From: Alkalihalobacillus sp. FSL W8-0930
GTDB lineage: Bacteria > Bacillota > Bacilli > Bacillales > Bacillaceae_D
DNA: 64,000 bases
Direction: 5' to 3'
NCBI GenBank assembly: GCA_037965595.1
Contig: CP150183.1
Coordinates: forward strand, 2,604,001-2,668,000
How positions within the stretch are numbered: the stretch's first letter is position 1; each line of letters starts with the position of its first letter. Positions 60,964-64,000 of this stretch are shown piece by piece. The position numbers and the translations under genes are program-made. The notes under the pieces were generated by a model that did no database searches, was not told the DNA's origin, and was given only the letters and a program-made list of their open reading frames with translations.

Positions 60964-61755
60964 TTACAAAATTTTTGATAAAAAGGCTTTTGTTCTCTCA
61001 TGTTTGGGATTGTCAAAAAGCTCCGTAGGCGTTCCCATCTCAACCAGCTCACCTTGATCAAATAAGATGATACGATCGGCTACCTCGCGCGCAAAACTCA
61101 TTTCATGAGTTACCACAAGCATCGTCATACCCGTTGTACATAATTCCTTCATTACATCTAACACCTCTTTAACCATCTCTGGATCCAGTGCTGACGTCGG
61201 CTCATCAAACAGCATGATCTTCGGACGCATGGCAAGTGCTCGCGCAATGGCTACACGCTGCTGTTGACCTCCAGATAGTTGACCAGGGTATTTGTTTGCT
61301 TGCTCCGGAATTCCTACACGCTCCAGTAACTCAAGGGCTATACTCTCTGCTTTCGCCTTAGGCCACTTTTTAACCCAGATCGGAGACAACGTAATATTTT
61401 TCAATATCGTTAGGTGTGGAAACAAGTTAAATGACTGAAACACCATCCCTGTTTCCTTACGAATGGCATCGACAGCCGCATTGTCCTCATTGAGCTCTGT
61501 ACGATCAACTGTAATTCTTCCTTTTTGAATTTTCTCAAGGGCATTGATCGTGCGGATAAACGTTGATTTCCCAGACCCAGAAGGTCCAAGAATACAAACA
61601 ATCTCTCCTTGTTTAATGGATACATCTACATCTTTTAATACGTGCAGCTCATTACTGTACCACTTATTTACACCCTCACACACGATAATATCTTCTCTTT
61701 CATGTAAAGGAATACTAGGATCAAATTCAACTAGCACTTCTGTTTCTTTGCTCAT
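60964..61755 (-). CDS. Polar amino-acid ABC transporter ATPase (GlnQ/AapP-like)
   Basis: This 263-residue ATPase has Walker [10 protein letters not shown] (about 55-63), Q loop [11 protein letters not shown], signature [17 protein letters not shown], Walker [15 protein letters not shown] and H-loop [16 protein letters not shown]. This is the polar amino-acid (GlnQ) class. I start at ATG 61755, eight bases after GGAGG. An N-terminal extension of about 20 residues precedes the usual domain start. It serves the two permeases that precede it in the operon. Confidence 0.93.
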   Translation of the reverse strand: MSKETEVLVEFDPSIPLHEREDIIVCEGVNKWYSNELHVLKDVDVSIKQGEIVCILGPSGSGKSTFIRTINALEKIQKGRITVDRTELNEDNAAVDAIRKETGMVFQSFNLFPHLTILKNITLSPIWVKKWPKAKAESIALELLERVGIPEQANKYPGQLSGGQQQRVAIARALAMRPKIMLFDEPTSALDPEMVKEVLDVMKELCTTGMTMLVVTHEMSFAREVADRIILFDQGELVEMGTPTELFDNPKHERTKAFLSKIL

Positions 61756-61772
61756 GCTTTTGGCCTCCATTC

Positions 61773-62981
61773 TTAATTATGTCCGACACTTAGTGACCGT
61801 TCCAGCTTGCGACTAGTGACCGACATCGTAAAACAAATAACCCAGAACAATAATGCAACAAAGACAAACACTTCTTTTTGAGTTCCTAAAAATTCGGGAT
61901 TAGAGGTAACCGTTCGTCCAATCCCTAGAATATCCAACAAACCTACTGTGGCAACAAGAGTTGTATCTTTAAGAATAGAGATCGACTGCCCTACCATTGA
62001 AGGGATGGTTACACGTAGTGCCTGCGGAAGAACAATAAACACCGTTGTTTTAAATGTACTAAGCCCTAGAGCATGGGAGGCTTCCACTTGACTATTCGGT
62101 ACAGACTGTAGTCCTCCTCTTACATTCTCAGCAATATAAGCAGAGTTAAAGATGACTAAACCCACCATTGCCCGTACCACGTTATCAACAGTTACGCCAC
62201 CAGGTAAAAACAACGGAACCATAATCTGAGCCATAAACAAAATAGTAATTAAAGGAACACCACGAATGACTTCAATATAGATCACACTAATTGTACGAAC
62301 GATAGGTAACTTACTTGCTCGCCCTAATGCAAACAACACGCCTATCGGGAAGGAAAAAACAATGGCAATGGTTGCAAGCATCATGGTAAGCATTAAGCCA
62401 CCCCATGTATTTGTTCGCACCTCTGGTAAGATGCCAAAGCCTTGTATAAAAAATAACACAAGAATAAAACAGAGAATCCATGCGTAGCCGACAACCTTTT
62501 TGAGGTATGGAACAATCATCCCGATCCCCACTCCAACGCCTAAACTAACTAAGGCTCCAACTAGCCAAAATCGAGACGAACCTGAGATAAACGGTAAGAC
62601 TATTGAAACAAGATAGACAGTGGTCACTGAGAAAAACATGATCGTTGATATGCCTCGTTTGGCTCCATATGTAAGACCAATAAACAGGCTTACTAAGAGC
62701 AAGGCAGTCCACACTCTCCAAAGCTGCTCAATCGGGTACTGGCCCACCATAAACAGCTTAAAATTAGCGGAAATGACTTCCCAACGCGCCGTAAAGAAGG
62801 TCCAGCCTGCAATATTCTTAATTAATAAAACCGCAAGAGCAAGTAATGTAATAGTGAGGATGGAACTAAACCATGAATAAAACAAATTCTTCTTAAGCCA
62901 TGCACCTGGACTAAGTCTTACTTCAGCAGGCATAGGCGATCTAGTCGTGGACTTTATCTGTTGAAGTTTTTCCGTGTTCAT
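61773..62981 (-). CDS. Polar amino-acid ABC transporter permease (AapM-like)
   Basis: This 402-residue membrane protein has a long N-terminal half with extra hydrophobic segments and a C-terminal HisM/GlnP-type permease domain. The EAA loop reads [28 protein letters not shown]. The long form with about eight segments is typical of AapM/BztC-type systems for acidic or branched amino acids. I start at ATG 62981 with AGGTG 6 nt upstream; the GTG three codons earlier overlaps that site. It overlaps the upstream permease's end region closely. Confidence 0.88.
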   Translation of the reverse strand: MNTEKLQQIKSTTRSPMPAEVRLSPGAWLKKNLFYSWFSSILTITLLALAVLLIKNIAGWTFFTARWEVISANFKLFMVGQYPIEQLWRVWTALLLVSLFIGLTYGAKRGISTIMFFSVTTVYLVSIVLPFISGSSRFWLVGALVSLGVGVGIGMIVPYLKKVVGYAWILCFILVLFFIQGFGILPEVRTNTWGGLMLTMMLATIAIVFSFPIGVLFALGRASKLPIVRTISVIYIEVIRGVPLITILFMAQIMVPLFLPGGVTVDNVVRAMVGLVIFNSAYIAENVRGGLQSVPNSQVEASHALGLSTFKTTVFIVLPQALRVTIPSMVGQSISILKDTTLVATVGLLDILGIGRTVTSNPEFLGTQKEVFVFVALLFWVICFTMSVTSRKLERSLSVGHN

Positions 62982-62986
62982 TCCAT

Positions 62987-64000
62987 TCACCTCTCTACCA
63001 ATGCGGTGTATTTGTTATAAATGTTCATAATGATGGATGTCACAACACTAATTGTTAAGTAAGCAAGTAACATAATCGTTATTACTTCAATCGCTCTACC
63101 TGTTTGGTTTAATGTCGTACTTCCTACACTAAACAAATCCGGATACCCAACTGCCACTGCTAAACTAGAGTTTTTCGCTAAGCCAAGATATTGACTTGTG
63201 ACGGGTGGGATAATTGTGCGAATGGCCTGCGGAAATGTAACGAAACGTAAAATTTTTGATGAGCTTAAGCCCAAAGCTTCTGCTGCCTCAATTTGACCTT
63301 TTGGAACAGCCAGAATACCTCCTCTAACAATTTCAGCGATATAGGTAGCTGTGTACATAACGAGTGCAAACAGAATCGCTGCAAATTCCGGAGAAAAACG
63401 ATAGCCTCCAACCGAACCTGTCCCCGTATGTTCAGGTAAGCTTAATGAAGCAGGAAATTCTCCAAGTACTAGATAACCGACGCCAATTCCAATAATCAGA
63501 ACGCCTATTAGCCAAAGACTTGGGTAAAGCTTTTTCCCCTGTTCAATTTGTTGTTTGTTTTTCCACTTAAATGTTAAAAAGGCTGCGATCAGTAGAACAA
63601 GAAGTAAAGCCAGCCAAATCCACAGACTTGAGTTCGCATCAAACCAAGGAAAGACAAAACCACGGTTACTTATGATAAATCCATAATTGGCATTTACATC
63701 TTGGATGCGCGGCATTGCCAGCATAACTGCAAAATACCAAAAGAAGATTTGAACTAAAACGGGTGTATTTCTGAAAATCTCTATGTACCAGGTTGATAAT
63801 GTTCGAAGCAACCAGTTACTCGATAACCGACTAATACCAACTAGAACTCCAACAATTGTAGTTAGCACAATCCCTACAATCGAGACCTTTAATGTATTAA
63901 GAAATCCAACGTATAGCGCACGGACAAATGTATCAGAAGGAGAAAAGCTGACCACTGTTTCCCCAATAGGAAAAGAAGCACGATTCGTTAAAAATTGAAA
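62987..64000 (-). CDS. Polar amino-acid ABC transporter permease (AapQ-like), 5' end cut by window edge
   Basis: The frame is open from the stop at 62987 to the window edge. A GTG at 63955 could be mistaken for the start, but the frame continues upstream (FLTNRASFPIGET), which matches the conserved segment before the first permease helix in AapQ-like proteins, so the gene is longer. The EAA loop EAAEALGLSSSKILRFVTFPQAIR and a long insert with two extra hydrophobic segments (about residues 105-165 from the GTG) are visible. A solute-binding protein gene probably lies beyond the edge. Confidence 0.88.
   Translation of the reverse strand, partial: FQFLTNRASFPIGETVVSFSPSDTFVRALYVGFLNTLKVSIVGIVLTTIVGVLVGISRLSSNWLLRTLSTWYIEIFRNTPVLVQIFFWYFAVMLAMPRIQDVNANYGFIISNRGFVFPWFDANSSLWIWLALLLVLLIAAFLTFKWKNKQQIEQGKKLYPSLWLIGVLIIGIGVGYLVLGEFPASLSLPEHTGTGSVGGYRFSPEFAAILFALVMYTATYIAEIVRGGILAVPKGQIEAAEALGLSSSKILRFVTFPQAIRTIIPPVTSQYLGLAKNSSLAVAVGYPDLFSVGSTTLNQTGRAIEVITIMLLAYLTISVVTSIIMNIYNKYTALVER

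Overview
The window is a 64 kb chromosomal segment from a spore-forming, low-GC Firmicute of the family Bacillaceae. The gene order (folC-valS-ysxE-spoVID-hemLBDCXA-ysxC-lonA-lonB-clpX-tig-ysoA-leuDCBA-ilvCHB, then ysnB-ysnA-rph-gerM-racE-ysmB and gerE-sdhBAC-yslB-uvrC-trxA) follows the Bacillus subtilis backbone. Almost everything lies on the minus strand. The sporulation genes spoVID, gerM, gerE, lonB and ysxE make it an endospore former. An alkaliphilic or halophilic Bacillus relative is a guess from overall feel, not something shown here.

Layout. 1-4618: end of a pilus-related locus. A divergent VanW-family protein and a small membrane protein face three type IV pilin-like genes, the last carrying a long beta-solenoid-like C-terminus. 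4619-9290: folC, a small membrane protein and valS with a Val T-box leader. 9398-13329: a poorly known spore-coat region (membrane proteins, ysxE, an unknown protein, spoVID). 13469-19713: heme operon hemAXCDBL, transcribed leftward. 19950-22243: a LiaI-like membrane protein and a complete 1570 bp IS4-family element inserted with a 10 bp target duplication inside a dispersed structured repeat. 22360-31659: ysxC, lonA, lonB, clpX, a small free-standing ClpX-type zinc-finger gene, tig and ysoA, a protein quality-control block. 31823-42018: branched-chain amino acid genes, with a Leu-specifier T-box in front of ilvBHC-leuABCD and a separately promoted ilvD upstream. 42157-43089: two unknown genes. 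43108-43678: a tRNA operon (Gly-UCC, then Arg-UCU) in which the Arg gene is split in its anticodon by a 275 nt group I intron. 43742-43865: second copy of the dispersed repeat. 43932-48457: ysnB, ysnA, rph, gerM, racE, ysmB. 48618-54132: ptsI, ptsH and a MacAB-like ABC cassette placed inside the sporulation/housekeeping block. 54393-60865: gerE, sdhBAC, yslB, uvrC, trxA. 60964-64000: amino-acid ABC transporter (ATPase and two permeases, the last cut by the window edge).

The most notable items are the group I intron in tRNA-Arg(UCU), whose core helices can be read directly; the 51-residue stand-alone ClpX zinc-finger protein next to clpX; the pilin with a fused beta-solenoid; and the two-copy structured repeat whose paired stems covary.
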